From the NCBI GenBank assembly GCA_003427395.1, contig BFEA01000088.1, positions 1,320,017-1,353,052 on the forward strand: a DNA stretch of 33,036 nucleotides, given 5' to 3'. Under the pieces are notes generated by a model, which was not told where the DNA came from, made no database searches, and worked only from the letters and a program-made list of their open reading frames with translations. Below, in pieces: positions 1-9,353 of this stretch (position 1 is its first letter; each line of letters starts with the position of its first letter). The translations under genes and the position numbers were made by a program. The stretch is from Chara braunii (Eukaryota > Streptophyta > Charophyceae > Charales > Characeae).

Positions 1-56
<56 letters not shown>

Positions 57-135
57 ATCTCCCCCTCTCTCTCTCCTCCCTCTCCACCACTCTTTCTCTC
101 CCCGTTCACTTTGCCTCCCTCTCTCCCTTCTCCTC
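1..135. repeat. CT-rich microsatellite
   Basis: The window opens in an almost pure (CT)n tract that degrades into C/T-rich sequence by about position 135. It is simple sequence with no coding potential. A second, longer tract of the same kind lies at 21440-21760. Confidence 0.95.
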
Positions 136-1509
136 ACTCGGCATATTGACTAACCCTTCTCCCCTCACTTGGTACATTGCCAGGGTGCGAACGGTAAGAA
201 GAGATGAAACCTCACTTGGTGGAGAAAGAGGGCAAGGGGAGGGTAGCCGGTCCCTTGTGCCACCAAGAAGGCAAAGGAAAGGACGGTTGAGAAAGTGGGA
301 AAAAAAGGCGGAATTCGAGAGAGAGTATAAGTGAAAGCAAGGTCAGTTTGAATCAACCATTTCCCCGACTGCATGATTATGAGAAGAGGATGGGTTGATT
401 GAGCAAGGAAAGGGAACAAAGAACAGCCAAAGAGTTTTAAAAGATAGGCATGTGGAAAGGGCTATGTGTTGACCCCCAACGGAGGATTGTATGAATTTTT
501 GCTTTGTGTGGGATTGTGCAGGTAAGTGATGGTTGTGGAACCCTCGTGCGGGGTAGGGTCGGGAGAAACCGGGCATCAAAGAAAAAGAGAAGAGGGGCAA
601 AGGGGCTACGGGACCGTTGGCATAAAACCAACCCATGGAAATGACCTTTGCACTTGAGATTTGGAGTGTGATTGAGGGAATGGAGTGCAATCTTGCCAAA
701 GGAAATGTGACGTTGTGAGTGCATGCGTGAAAGGGCCCCGAAAAGACTAAGGGGTCTGCTTCAATAAGTTGAATGTGAATTATGGGTACTTAGAGGTGAG
801 GGGGAGGACGGCGACGCCGCATCCCGATGATGCTACATAGCCACAATGCTTAGGGAAATGGTGTGCGGCCTAAGGATGACGCTTAGCCTGCGCACAAGAG
901 AAGAGAAACACTCAAAGAACCCTTGCACTGCCTGCGTATTGGAAGGAGCAATTGCGTGAGAACATAACTATGAATCAAAAAAAAAATCAGCGTTGTGGAG
1001 TGACCAGCGAGACTACCACCCGACATGAGGGCTAAGCTACATCCCCAATGTCAAAGCTCTCTCGCGCGATGACCCACCCCCATCCATCTCAAAGCATAAG
1101 GTGGGGGTGACCCTGGGACGAATGGCCCGCGCCCTGAGCATGAGCGTGGGCGGGCCGAGCCAACTGGGACCCCCAAAGGCTCGAAAGTCTACCGGGGTTT
1201 GACCCTACAGCGTGCCATCTGCAGCTTGCCCGCGATAACCTGAAACGCGATCTTTTCAGAAAAGAAGAGAGGCGTCACATGCGACCTGCATGTATGGATC
1301 ACTTACTGTGTCCCACCGAATGTGAGTATTGTCCCCAAGGTTTCTTTATGAAAACTTTTTCGCGAAACCATTGGATCATTACGACTGCTCTACCTCCCTC
1401 TCTCTCTCCCTCTCTGAATTATCTTTGGAAGGAATGAGGGAGTGTTCTCACTCTGCTTTGTACGTCTAATAAATGCGATAGCCGAAAAATCCGATTGATA
1501 GATTGCGTA
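136..1509. other. Unassigned intergenic sequence
   Basis: I see no supported gene or repeat here. Open frames are short, lie on both strands and have unbalanced composition. A short CT run lies near 1393-1414 and an A run near 978-987. The stretch is probably old transposon-derived or intergenic DNA. Confidence 0.5.
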
Positions 1510-2699
1510 CTATCGATCATCATGATTGTCGGATTGACGATGACTGATTGAGACCGACTCTTGTGATTGATTGGACTGCCATGTGGACTGACGGCCTCAA
1601 CCCGACTGGGCGTCGGCCTCTCGTATCTGCGCCACGTCCCTTCCCGTACAACGAGAAAAGAACACGTGTGTGCGAGTGGGACGTACGAGAAGCCGTCGCC
1701 AAGATCGGCGACCGATACTATTTCCCTCCTGAAACTAGGTGCTCAGGGTTTGTTGGTGCTGGTTTTGTCATTATCGATACACATTTTCTGCCTTATCGAA
1801 CAAGCTATGAGGCTGAGGCCCTCCACGTCAGATTCAGAGTTATGCAATGAGCGGCCTCGGGACTTGATCCGAAAGCGAGACACCCAGTGTGTACCGACTC
1901 CTTTCCACTCGAAGCGGAGAGCAACGACCCGATGGGAAGTTCAACGATACTTTTTGGATTGAACTTCCCCGTGCCGAGCGTCCCGTGCGCCCCTTTTTCT
2001 CCCTCGAAACCCGTGCAGTGACGGACCCTCCCTTCTAACTAAAATCGGATCGGCACAGGGGATTTCGATTTTGTCAGTGTCCCCACACTCAATTTTCCAA
2101 AAATCCTTGGCACACCCCATCTCGCTGTCTTTCTGGGGCCCCATCCCACAATTTAAAAACTTCGAACGAAAGTCAGTGCATGGCGTGAGGTTGCGCGTCG
2201 AGCTCGTATGCACGGTGCCGAACAACAAAAGAAAATGGGCACCGAAACAGTTGCGGTTTTTCCCAGCCCTATGCCAATTCAAAAATTGAAATCACCATAA
2301 CCGCGCGCAAAGTAGGCGCGGGAAAAGAAAGAAAGTCCTACGTCTATCCATATTCCTACAAAATTTCCTGAGTTTTCCATGTCGAGGCGGAGAACATTCA
2401 CGCGTGAAAGGACACCGTGACGTCGAGTTCCGTTAATTATGAAATTCCTAACCGTCGAGCCAAATTCTGAGCGCGCTCACTAAGGCGCGCGTAATTCCCA
2501 TGCATTTCCAAATTACAAAAACGACAAAGTTTCAAGAATCACTAGTGCTGACAAAAATACAAGTCTTAGCGGGGTACCTTTAATAAAAAAAAAAGAGAGA
2601 GGTTTTCGGGGGCCGAGCAAGATACATCTTGATACAAAATAAACAAGGGGAGGGAAGGGGTCCGAAAGATGGCGCTGGTCTGGAAGTTGGTTCGTCACA
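1510..2699 (+). repeat. Dispersed repeat family, copy A (most complete)
   Basis: This block is the longest of four related pieces. Its first part (about 1510-2115) recurs inverted at 2945-3700 (copy C). Its middle recurs at 2700-2936 (copy B). Its last part (about 2190-2699) recurs in direct orientation at 4800-5291 (copy D). Copies A and D both end near GTTGGTTCGTCACA or a one-base variant, so that point is probably a family boundary. An A-rich stretch with AATAAA lies near the end in both A and D. No transposase or RT motif is visible, so the class is unknown. The family is inferred from sequence recurrence alone. Confidence 0.8.
1638..1796 (+). CDS. Fragment of a constrained but unrecognised protein frame (copy A)
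   Basis: A 53-codon open block begins PFPYNEKRT and ends HFLPY, within a frame open from about 1548 to 1850. The inverted copy C at 3417-3575 has the same frame with no indel or stop. Comparing codons by eye, 13 differ synonymously and only 4 change the residue (R/C, D/G, I/V, D/G). A block drifting without constraint should show mostly replacement changes, so it was probably translated and selected while the family was active. Upstream, from the ATGTGG at about 1580, the two copies align without gaps but replacement changes dominate. Downstream of HFLPY the copies diverge completely. I do not recognise the domain. Seen: frame and codon pattern. Inferred: past coding function. Confidence 0.5.
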
Positions 2700-2936
2700 T
2701 ACCAAGTACGTGTCCGCCCCCTTCCACGTGAAAAGAAAAGCAACGGCTCGATGTGAAGTTCAATGATACTTTGTGGATTGAATTTCCCCACGTCGTGAAT
2801 CCCGCGCGCGTTTTCTTCTCTCTCAAAACCCGTGCGGTGACGGACCCTCGCCCTTCTCCCGCTTCTTACTAAGTCGGACCGACACAGGGGATTTCGTACC
2901 GGGTTCTGTCCTTGTCCCTGCACTCAATCTTCTTGG
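2700..2936 (+). repeat. Dispersed repeat family, copy B (internal fragment)
   Basis: This fragment starts at ACCAAGTACGTGTCC and matches copy A from about 1880 to 2095. It abuts the end of copy A and is followed at once by inverted copy C. B and the first part of C therefore form a palindrome with arms of roughly 235 bp. At the centre a 13-bp perfect inverted repeat (2920-2932 and 2955-2967, GCACTCAATCTTC) flanks a 22-bp loop. Confidence 0.8.
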
Positions 2937-3700
2937 GTGTGCCAAGGATTTTTGGAAGATTGAGTGCGGGGACACGGACAGAACCGAAATCCCTTGTGTC
3001 GGCCTGACATAGTAAGAAGGGGGAGAAGGGGGAGGGTCTGTCACCGCGCGGGTTTTGAGGGAGAAGAAGGCGCGCGCGGGGCTCACGGCGCAGGAAAATT
3101 CAGTCTCAAAGTATCGTTGAACTTCCCATCGAGCCGTTACTTTTCGTTTCACATGGAAGGGGGCAGACACGTACTTGGTATCCTGTCTCCGGGTCAAGTT
3201 CCGACGCCGCTCATTACACAACTCTGAGTCTGACGTGAAAGGCCTTAACTGACTGACTCTTTCCTTATGCTCATCTTCATCTCGTACTCGGTACTAAAAG
3301 CCCTTCGATTGGTAATGCTCGAAGCGGCGACAATCGCTGCACAGAGTGTTAGGCCAATGGGGAGCTATTGCCGACCACGGAATAACGATTAGCTCATTGA
3401 ACGACAATAACAACGAATAAGGCAGAAAGTGTGTACCCACAATAACAAAACCAGCACCGACAAATCCAGAGCATCGAGTTTCAGGAGGGAAGTAGTATCT
3501 TCCGCCGATCTTCGCGACGGCTTCTCGTACGTCCCACTCGCATACACATGTCCTCTTCTCGTTATACGGGAAGGGGCATGATGGGGATGAGGGAGGTCGG
3601 CGCCCAGTCGGCTTGAGACACTCGGTCCACATGGCAATAGCAAAATCCTAATTAGCATGCATCACACATGTCAATCACAATGATCCTACGATCTAGTCGG
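2937..3700 (-). repeat. Dispersed repeat family, copy C (inverted)
   Basis: The reverse complement of this stretch matches copy A across about 1510-2115. Between about 3240 and 3416 the two copies are unrelated: roughly 170 bp here versus 25 bp in A. Copy C holds the second version of the constrained 53-codon frame, on the minus strand at 3417-3575. Confidence 0.8.
3417..3575 (-). CDS. Fragment of a constrained but unrecognised protein frame (copy C)
   Basis: This is the minus-strand counterpart of the block at 1638-1796: 53 codons, no stop, no indel, 49 of 53 residues identical. Its frame stays open from about 3632 down to 3294, but after the HFLPY block it enters sequence absent from copy A. 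The frame could be an exon-like piece of a transposon gene. No family assigned. Confidence 0.5.
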
Positions 3701-4799
3701 AGACAAGTCCACCAGGCAATCGTCTCATCATCCAAGCATTCCCATTCATTTCCCACAGACATTCATCAAAGAAGGTGCGAAAATGGCAGCCACACATCAC
3801 TCCATTCTCCGTGTGCTCTGCACCCCAGCCCCGCTATTCCCGTGACTAATTAAGCGCTAGCCAAAACAACCATCTCATTCCTCGTGTGCGAGAGATCGAC
3901 AAGCATCCATAATTGTTCGTGTCATAGAGGGAGAGAGAGTAGGTAGGGAGGAAAAGTCGTGGAGCAAACAAGATAGATGAAGATTACACGAGGATCCGAT
4001 GATGAAAAAGAGTTTCCGGCCTAACTGGCGCTGAACTGAACTCACTCCAAAGAATAGATTCGAAACACAGAGGCGCATCCGCCGTGAAGTTCGACCATGG
4101 CCCCGGGTCATTCATCCATTCAACTCTGATCACAATCCCCGTGCATGCACTGACGATCCCGACCGTTACGTGCCTCTGTTCACCACTGCAATCGTTACCC
4201 TGCCGACTTAGTATCTGCACGGCCTGCCCAGATCCCACAGTCCGTCATGGCGATCAAGCGCACCTCCGGCCAGACTACAGTCAGCCCGTCGGGACTTTTC
4301 GACTCGCACTCCACACATACCATCTAGCCACTTGCCCACTGCTTCCCGAAAGTTGGCAAATGAGTTGAGAGAGAGAATTGCGGGCGCCCTGGCGAGATTT
4401 ATAGTTGCGGGAAGGGAGGCAGATACGAGGGAGGATGAAGATTGGGGCAGGGAAGGGTGAGGGAAGACTTGGGGATAATCGCTCAGCGAAAGCCATGTTG
4501 ATCCTTCTGAGTCCGATCGTAGCCAATCAAAGTCGTCGCGTAATAGGAGGTTCCTCTTACACGACGCTTCTCCTTGGCTAAACGGGGTGAAGAGAGGACC
4601 GACCGGGTTCTTGGGCGTAGGACTTAGAGTGGGAGAAAGAAGGGTGCGCAGGATAGCACGAAACGAATCAAAGATTCAGATGATCAAGAAAGAGAAAAGG
4701 CGCGCGGAAAGAGAGAGAGAGAGAGGGAAAAACGGTTACGGAGTGAGAGTGAGCGCGGACGGGAAAGGAGTGTCGAAGATGGCGAGGGGAAAAGAAAGG
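3701..4799. other. Unassigned intergenic sequence
   Basis: No supported gene. Several 60-95 codon open frames overlap on both strands and have no recognisable motif. A GA-rich run lies near 4709-4724. Confidence 0.5.
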
Positions 4800-5291
4800 G
4801 GGAAGCTCGCTTGCATGGCGTCGATCACAAATGCAAAAAGAGGCACCAAAACAGTTATAGATTTCCAAGTCCTATGCTAATTCAAAAAATTGAAATCACC
4901 ATACCCGCTCGTAAAGTAAGCGCGGGAAAAATACAGTCCTACATCCATTCAAATTTCCAGAGTTTTTCCTCGGCGTGGTCGAGAACATTCATGCACAACT
5001 TGAAAAAGGACACGTCGGGTTCCGTTCATTTCGAAATTTCTAACTGCCGAGCGGCCTGAGTCAAATTCCTAGCGCGCTCGCTAAAGCGCGCGTAATTCCT
5101 ATGCACTTCCCAAATTATGAGAACAGAATTTCAAGAATCAATGAGACTGAAAACACAGGTCTCAGCAAGACACCTTCAATAAAAGAAAAAACATAGATGG
5201 GCTTTGCTGGCCTGAGCAAAATTCGAAAAGAAAAAGAGCCTGAGAGAGAAGGGATCCGGAAGATGGTGCAGACTCATAAGTTGGTACGTCA
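4800..5291 (+). repeat. Dispersed repeat family, copy D (3' part)
   Basis: This direct repeat of 2190-2699 shares many landmarks in order: GGCACC(A/G)AAACAGTT, ATTCAAAAA, TTGAAATCACCATA, the GCGCGGGAAAA segment, the GCGCGCTC/GCGCGCGTAATTCC pair, the AATAAA-rich stretch and the terminal GTTGGTACGTCACA. Indels and substitutions show it is an old copy. Beyond its end the sequence changes to another repeat motif at 5292. Confidence 0.8.
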
Positions 5292-5344
5292 CAGGCACCT
5301 ACTCACCAAACTTGGTGTATGGCGAGTAGTGCAACCAGGCCTTA
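5292..5344 (-). repeat. Terminal-repeat-like motif of a GTTGCAC repeat family
   Basis: Read on the minus strand this is GGCCTGGTTGCACTACTC followed by a small palindrome around ACCAAGTTTGGT. On the plus strand the motif ends in GGCC directly followed by TTA. The same motif recurs at 25487-25920 and 32059-32135, and resembles the terminal inverted repeat of the element at 5411-5897. It is likely a MITE end or a piece of one. Confidence 0.5.
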
Positions 5345-5410
5345 TGACCTCAGCTATCCATGCTGTGAGCACACACATTGTTTGCGGACACGGTTTTAGC
5401 AGATGCATAA

Positions 5411-5897
5411 GGGCCTCGCTGCACTACTTTTTTTTTTCTTTTTTTTTTTGACAACAAATGCTCCAATCTATTCGTGGGGAGCAACATCACCCGCCACCTA
5501 GAGATAGACTACTGGATCCCCCAGAGTCTGCTGATGTTCGTAGGGGAGGGGACCTAAGGGGAGGCATAGGGATTGGTCATGTTGGCATGATCCCAGATGC
5601 TACTGGCTGTCCCCTAGCCGATATCGCCCACCTGCAGGTGGGGAACATGTTCTCTCGTGAACGTGGTTCTGGCTGCTACGGGGTCCCCGTATGCCTACAA
5701 TTAGGAGTAGTGGTCGGTAGGTAGTGTGAGGTGAAATTGAGAGAATAACATACCTTTTTAAAAAAAAAAAAAAAAAAAAAGAACTGGGCTATTGTCGAAA
5801 TGTGCAAAATGAGATAGAATCCACGGCTAGAACATGGAAAGATACATGGCCATCTTTTTTGTCTTTTGCGCATGTGGAGAGTAGTGCAGCGAGGCCC
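5411..5897. mobile_element. 487-bp MITE, probably PIF/Harbinger-like
   Basis: Perfect 18-bp terminal inverted repeats, GGGCCTCGCTGCACTACT, lie at 5411-5428 and 5880-5897. The interior begins with a T run, has an A run near 5760-5780 and encodes nothing recognisable. TAA precedes the left end and CAA follows the right end, so a 3-bp TAA duplication is possible but imperfect. The GGGCC terminus and 3-bp A/T-type site resemble Tourist/Harbinger MITEs. The inverted repeat is seen; the superfamily is inferred. Confidence 0.6.
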
Positions 5898-6083
5898 CAA
5901 ATAACATCGTCAGCCACCTTGTGAAATGGTTGTCTGTCTGAGGCTATACTCACACGAGGACCAAAAAACCCAAAATCCCAAAGTTTGAGTCATTTTTCGG
6001 GTCACACTTGAAAGGCTCGCGACCCAAATGCCTCAAGGGGTGACCGTTCTGTTAGCGGTCTGCGGGGCCGCGGGCGTACCCTT

Positions 6084-6113
6084 TTTGAGACCACCTCCCG
6101 AGGTGGTCTCAAA
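6084..6113. repeat. 14-bp perfect hairpin
   Basis: TTTGAGACCACCTC (6084-6097) is followed after two C bases by its exact reverse complement (6100-6113). It is not followed by a T run on either strand that would make it a convincing terminator. Confidence 0.85.
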
Positions 6114-6212
6114 TTACCTTACGTTTTTTTTTTTTCTATGTTCGCGAATGGAAGAGAATCGTAGACAAAGAAGACAGCCCGCCAAACAACTGAAAGTGCG
6201 ACCAGGAACATT

Positions 6213-6382
6213 TACGTTGTAGATAAGGCCCAAGTGAAATTCAGCAACTTCTGTGCCGAAGCCAGAGCATTTTTCGCAGTGGAAAATGTCTGCTCGCACT
6301 TTTAGTTGTCGCTACGTTGTAGATAAGGCCCAACCAATCATTGTTGGATACGATCTCTGGGCTGCAGAAGTTGCTGAATTTC
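6213..6382. repeat. Mosaic of 100-bp-spaced direct repeat and 18-bp inverted repeat
   Basis: ACGTTGTAGATAAGGCCCAA occurs at 6214-6233 and again at 6314-6333, exactly 100 bp apart. Interleaved with it is a perfect 18-bp inverted repeat, GAAATTCAGCAACTTCTG at 6236-6253 and its complement at 6365-6382. The combination suggests local inverted duplication or template switching. No gene is associated. Confidence 0.8.
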
Positions 6383-7218
6383 GTGCTCCGTCACTTGTAG
6401 CGCCAGCGGAATCTGCACCTGTTGCATTTCCTGACTGATTAGCCAAGAAGCTCCAGTACGAAGAAAAAGAAGGAATGAGAGGTGCAAAGGTATAATGGTT
6501 TGCAACAAGGGGTAGAGGAAGAGAGCTTGAGATTTAGGCATGATGCATGGTTGTCATTTATCATATTCTATGAATCCCCCATGGAGGCGGCCACCCGTGG
6601 CCGAGGCCACGTCCGTGGCAGGGGCCGCTGTCGGGGCAAATACCCTGACAAGGGCATTTGCCGGGGATTTTCAACATCCGACGCTGTCCGACTTTTTCGT
6701 GGAATTAAAGGACTTGATGAGACTGACGTTCAAGTTTGCCAAAGTTTATTCAGACCAACCCTGTGACTGAGAGACTTAATTGTTTTTAAGAACCTAACGT
6801 CGTTGACGTCCGATTGAAACAGCGAGAGTCGGCGTACGACCTGTCGTCCGCGGTTCTTGACAGGGCCGCAGGGGCACCTTGTCGTGGAAAGACTGAAACT
6901 AGACTATTCTACCTAAAAGACTGTCAGCCGCGCGATTCAGGGCCTAAGTAGGTTGAAAAGGGGTCGCCGCGACGGAGGTTGGAACTGCCGCACGAAAGAA
7001 ATAAGAAGTTTTTATTTTTTGGGTCCTCGGGGCTTTCGCGTCGAGGATCAGAGAGGATGGTGTTGTGGCCTGCTGAGTGGAACAGCTGCTGAGGCTGTGA
7101 GCCACCGACAAACCCGCCAGCCACGGAAACAGGCAGGCCTAGCAAGGCCGCTGGAGGGTGGATTGCTGGGTGCCACAACCCTTCATATAGAAGGGCTGCT
7201 CGTATCTCTATGTGAGAT
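6383..7218. other. Unassigned sequence
   Basis: No supported gene. The short open frames at 6480-6770 are rich in Arg, Gly and Ala, show no domain, and two overlap in different frames. Confidence 0.45.
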
Positions 7219-7304
7219 AGGAGCTAGCCCAGTAGGTAGCAGACCAGCCTGATATGTGATAGATGCAGGGATCGAAGCCGGAATGCCTCACTGGGCTAGC
7301 TCCT
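7219..7304 (-). repeat. 15-bp inverted repeat enclosing tRNA-like promoter boxes
   Basis: AGGAGCTAGCCCAGT (7219-7233) and its perfect complement (7290-7304) enclose 56 bp. Read on the minus strand the right arm gives TAGCCCAGTGAGG, resembling a pol III A box, followed by GCTTCGATCCC, resembling a B box. The spacing is only about 23 nt, roughly 20 nt shorter than in a normal tRNA. It may be a SINE head lacking the anticodon arm, or a chance match in a hairpin. Confidence 0.4.
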
Positions 7305-7346
7305 TTTGGAGCAGCCCAGCCTTCCGGCGCGGCTGTTTTCGACCGT

Positions 7347-7383
7347 GCGATCGATGAGATCGCGCGGCTGTTTTCAGCCGCGC
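7347..7383. repeat. Two overlapping GC-rich hairpins
   Basis: GCGATC-loop-GATCGC (7347-7363) is followed by GCGCGGCTG-TTTT-CAGCCGCGC (7362-7383), a 9-bp perfect stem with a 4-nt loop. They mark the start of a hairpin-rich stretch that runs to about 8521. Confidence 0.8.
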
Positions 7384-7439
7384 ACAGATTAGCATGGCAA
7401 CTGGGCAAGGATGACACACACAAATCGAGAAAACGGTCC

Positions 7440-7515
7440 ACTCAGATTTTGATCCCATCAGGGATCGAACTTGGGTCTGTATTTGAACAGTTCGTGGGTG
7501 TACCACCACGACACG
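7440..7515 (-). mobile_element. tRNA-derived SINE head (copy 1)
   Basis: The reverse complement contains TGGTGGTACACCCACG (A-box region) and, about 37 nt on, GTTCGATCCC (B box). Between them ACGAACTGTT and AAATACA are shared with the element at 23185-23255. Family resemblance plus correctly spaced internal pol III boxes support a tRNA-derived SINE transcribed on the minus strand. The 3' body and tail are not delimited. Confidence 0.55.
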
Positions 7516-7518
7516 TGA

Positions 7519-7539
7519 CCGTTGGCTTTGGGCCAACGG
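7519..7539. repeat. 8-bp perfect hairpin
   Basis: CCGTTGGC, a 5-nt loop and GCCAACGG. It lies just beyond the SINE head and just before an A run at about 7549-7561. Confidence 0.75.
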
Positions 7540-7679
7540 AAAACGGGGGAAAAAAAAAAAAACTAAATCTAAAAGTGGAGCAGCATATGGCGCGTGGAGA
7601 AGTGACAAGGTGTTTCTACCCTGGTCCACTTGATAGCGCCCTGAAAAACGGGCGACTGTTCTTGCACTAGGCGAGATCG

Positions 7680-7703
7680 TTTTTTTTTTTTTTCTTTTTT
7701 TTT
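7680..7703. repeat. T-rich homopolymer tract
   Basis: Two runs of T separated by a single C. On the minus strand this is an A-rich tail-like tract, so it could be the remnant of a retroposon tail. No matching element body could be identified. Confidence 0.7.
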
Positions 7704-7987
7704 TAGATTTTGCTTTAGACTTCTTCTTAGGTAAGTTAGGTTGTCTTTTTATATTTAGTTTAAATTTTCTTTTTTTTGTTTTGGTGCTAGAGCACCTGTT
7801 CGTTTCGGACGAACGGATCATGACTGTGCTAGACTGTTTCGTCGGACTTCCACCGACTAATCAGGAGGCTGAACCTCGACAGCCATTGATAGGGTGAGCA
7901 AAATTGAACGAATTTACCACTGGAACATGGAAATATGCACTGCCATAGAATCCCCTCCCCTTGTTCCCTTTCTTGTCGTGGCACCAT

Positions 7988-8521
7988 GAAGTTGCGCCCG
8001 TTCGCTTTTTGAAATGGGCTGCAACTTCCAACGACACGCCCGAACCTGGCGTTGTTGGTAGTCGAGTGTGGGCGCGCGCAGGGACAAGGGGGGAAATAAT
8101 CCCCTGTTGAGCTTGACTCTAGTTCGACTCTATGAAATGACTTGGGGGGCGGTCGTTCGTTTTGAACGGCGTATTGCCCCCTCAGAAAGAAACGAGGGGG
8201 TAGGAAAGGCAAAAAAAAAGGGGGGGGGAACGTCGCAAATTTTATTGCGACGTTGGGCCAGATGCAAGGGTAGAAGCATCTGGACCCTGATGAGAGAGCA
8301 GTCTCCTAAAAATGACTTAGTACAACCATTTTTGGCTGCTTCTGGTCGGGGGTGATGGCCAGATCCATTACCAGGGCCTGAAACTTGGTTCCCCTAGGGG
8401 AACATCAAGATTTCTAGCCCTTGATCGCGTCTAGTAAGATCAAGGGCCAGACCCTGATCTGAGTTTTGGCTGAGGGCAAAGCGGTTGCCCTCAGCCCTCG
8501 ACTGGCTATAAAAGCAGCCAG
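7988..8521. repeat. Chain of at least ten near-perfect hairpins
   Basis: Successive stem-loops occupy most of this interval. They include 7988-7999/8016-8028 (GAAGTTGC arms), 8145-8150/8176-8181 with nested 8154-8158/8164-8168, 8177-8183/8194-8200, 8229-8238/8245-8254 (10 bp), 8258-8265/8276-8283 (8 bp), 8308-8314/8327-8333 (7 bp), the 16-bp palindrome 8388-8403 (GTTCCCCTAGGGGAAC), 8417-8426/8438-8447 (10 bp), 8468-8479/8485-8496 (12 bp) and 8502-8507/8516-8521. The last loop contains TATAAAAG (8507-8514), a TATA-box match. The two C-rich pairings at 8145-8200 compete for the same bases and cannot form together. No coding role is visible. Confidence 0.8.
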
Positions 8522-9240
8522 CAAGTCAGCCAACATTCATTTGTGGCTGATGCTGCTGGCATTCCACTTGGGTGAGTGTTGGCTGCTGGACGAGAAGCTA
8601 CTGGCTGGAGTAGGGAGTGGAGAAAAGGTGGAGAGTGGGGGTCGGCAGTGAAGGCGGAACTGGAGGCAGCCATAGCCACCACTTCACTTTGTGAAGTGTT
8701 GGGGAGGTGTTGCGCGGCCATCACTGTGACGACAACCATAGTTGGAGAGGTGGTGGGAAGGTGTTGTTCGTTCAACGCGGCGTCGATGGCTATTTTCTGT
8801 AAGGTGTAGGGATTATGTTGCACATGGCAACCATAATTGGAAAAGTGTTGGGGAGATGCTGTGCGGTTTTTGCGGCAACAACAATTTTTTTGTTGACGTG
8901 TTGCGGGAGCGTTGCCGAATTTGGCGGATTTTTGCGGCAGTGGCACTGGTTTTAACGGTAGTGGTGCGAAAGTACTGCCGGTTTTTCACGGCAGCAGTAT
9001 TTTTACACTAACTATGTAAAGCGGTGGCTGGGAATTGGCGGAGGGAAGGTGCCGCTGAAGTGGTAGTGCGTTTAGAAGTGGCGTGAGCGTGGCGCCGCAG
9101 TGACGCGGTGACATTGGAGGCAAGTGGCGACAACATTAAGACACTGTCAAGTTGTTGGGGGTGAATGTGTGTTGAGATAGTGATGTGGCAGGCGGTCGTC
9201 ACAAGGGAGTGGTGTTGAACACTTTGTTGACAGCTCGTTG
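8522..9240. repeat. G/T-rich degenerate tandem repeats
   Basis: At least three imperfect units share a GTGTTGGGGAGGTGTTG-like phrase, near 8696, 8748 and 8845, with neighbouring (C/G)AACCATARTTGGA phrases near 8735 and 8828. Irregular spacing and many substitutions show an old decayed array. Short frames through the region are by-products of the repeats. CTTGGGTGAGTG near 8567 is a good match to a plant-type 5' splice site, but no exon is supported. Confidence 0.5.
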
Positions 9241-9250
9241 TGATAATTTA

Positions 9251-9353
9251 TCATCTGAAGGCGAGAGTTATACAATTTTTTTGAGTGAGTCGTACATTGC
9301 GACAACCTTCTCATCTAAGGGCGTGATTTCATACAGTCTTTGAGTGGGCCGTC
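9251..9353. repeat. 60-bp tandem duplication
   Basis: TCATCTGAAGGCG (9251) and TCATCTAAGGGCG (9311) begin two diverged copies that both run on to a TTTGAGTG(A/G)G phrase. The period is 60 bp. Confidence 0.65.

Noticed and set aside
1850-3221. Second shared frame in copies A and C (NER...RWEVQRYF)
   Set aside because: By eye count replacement changes exceed silent ones (about 13 to 8), so constraint is not supported.
6084-6113. Hairpin as an intrinsic transcription terminator
   Set aside because: Nothing suggests a bacterial context and no T run directly follows the stem.
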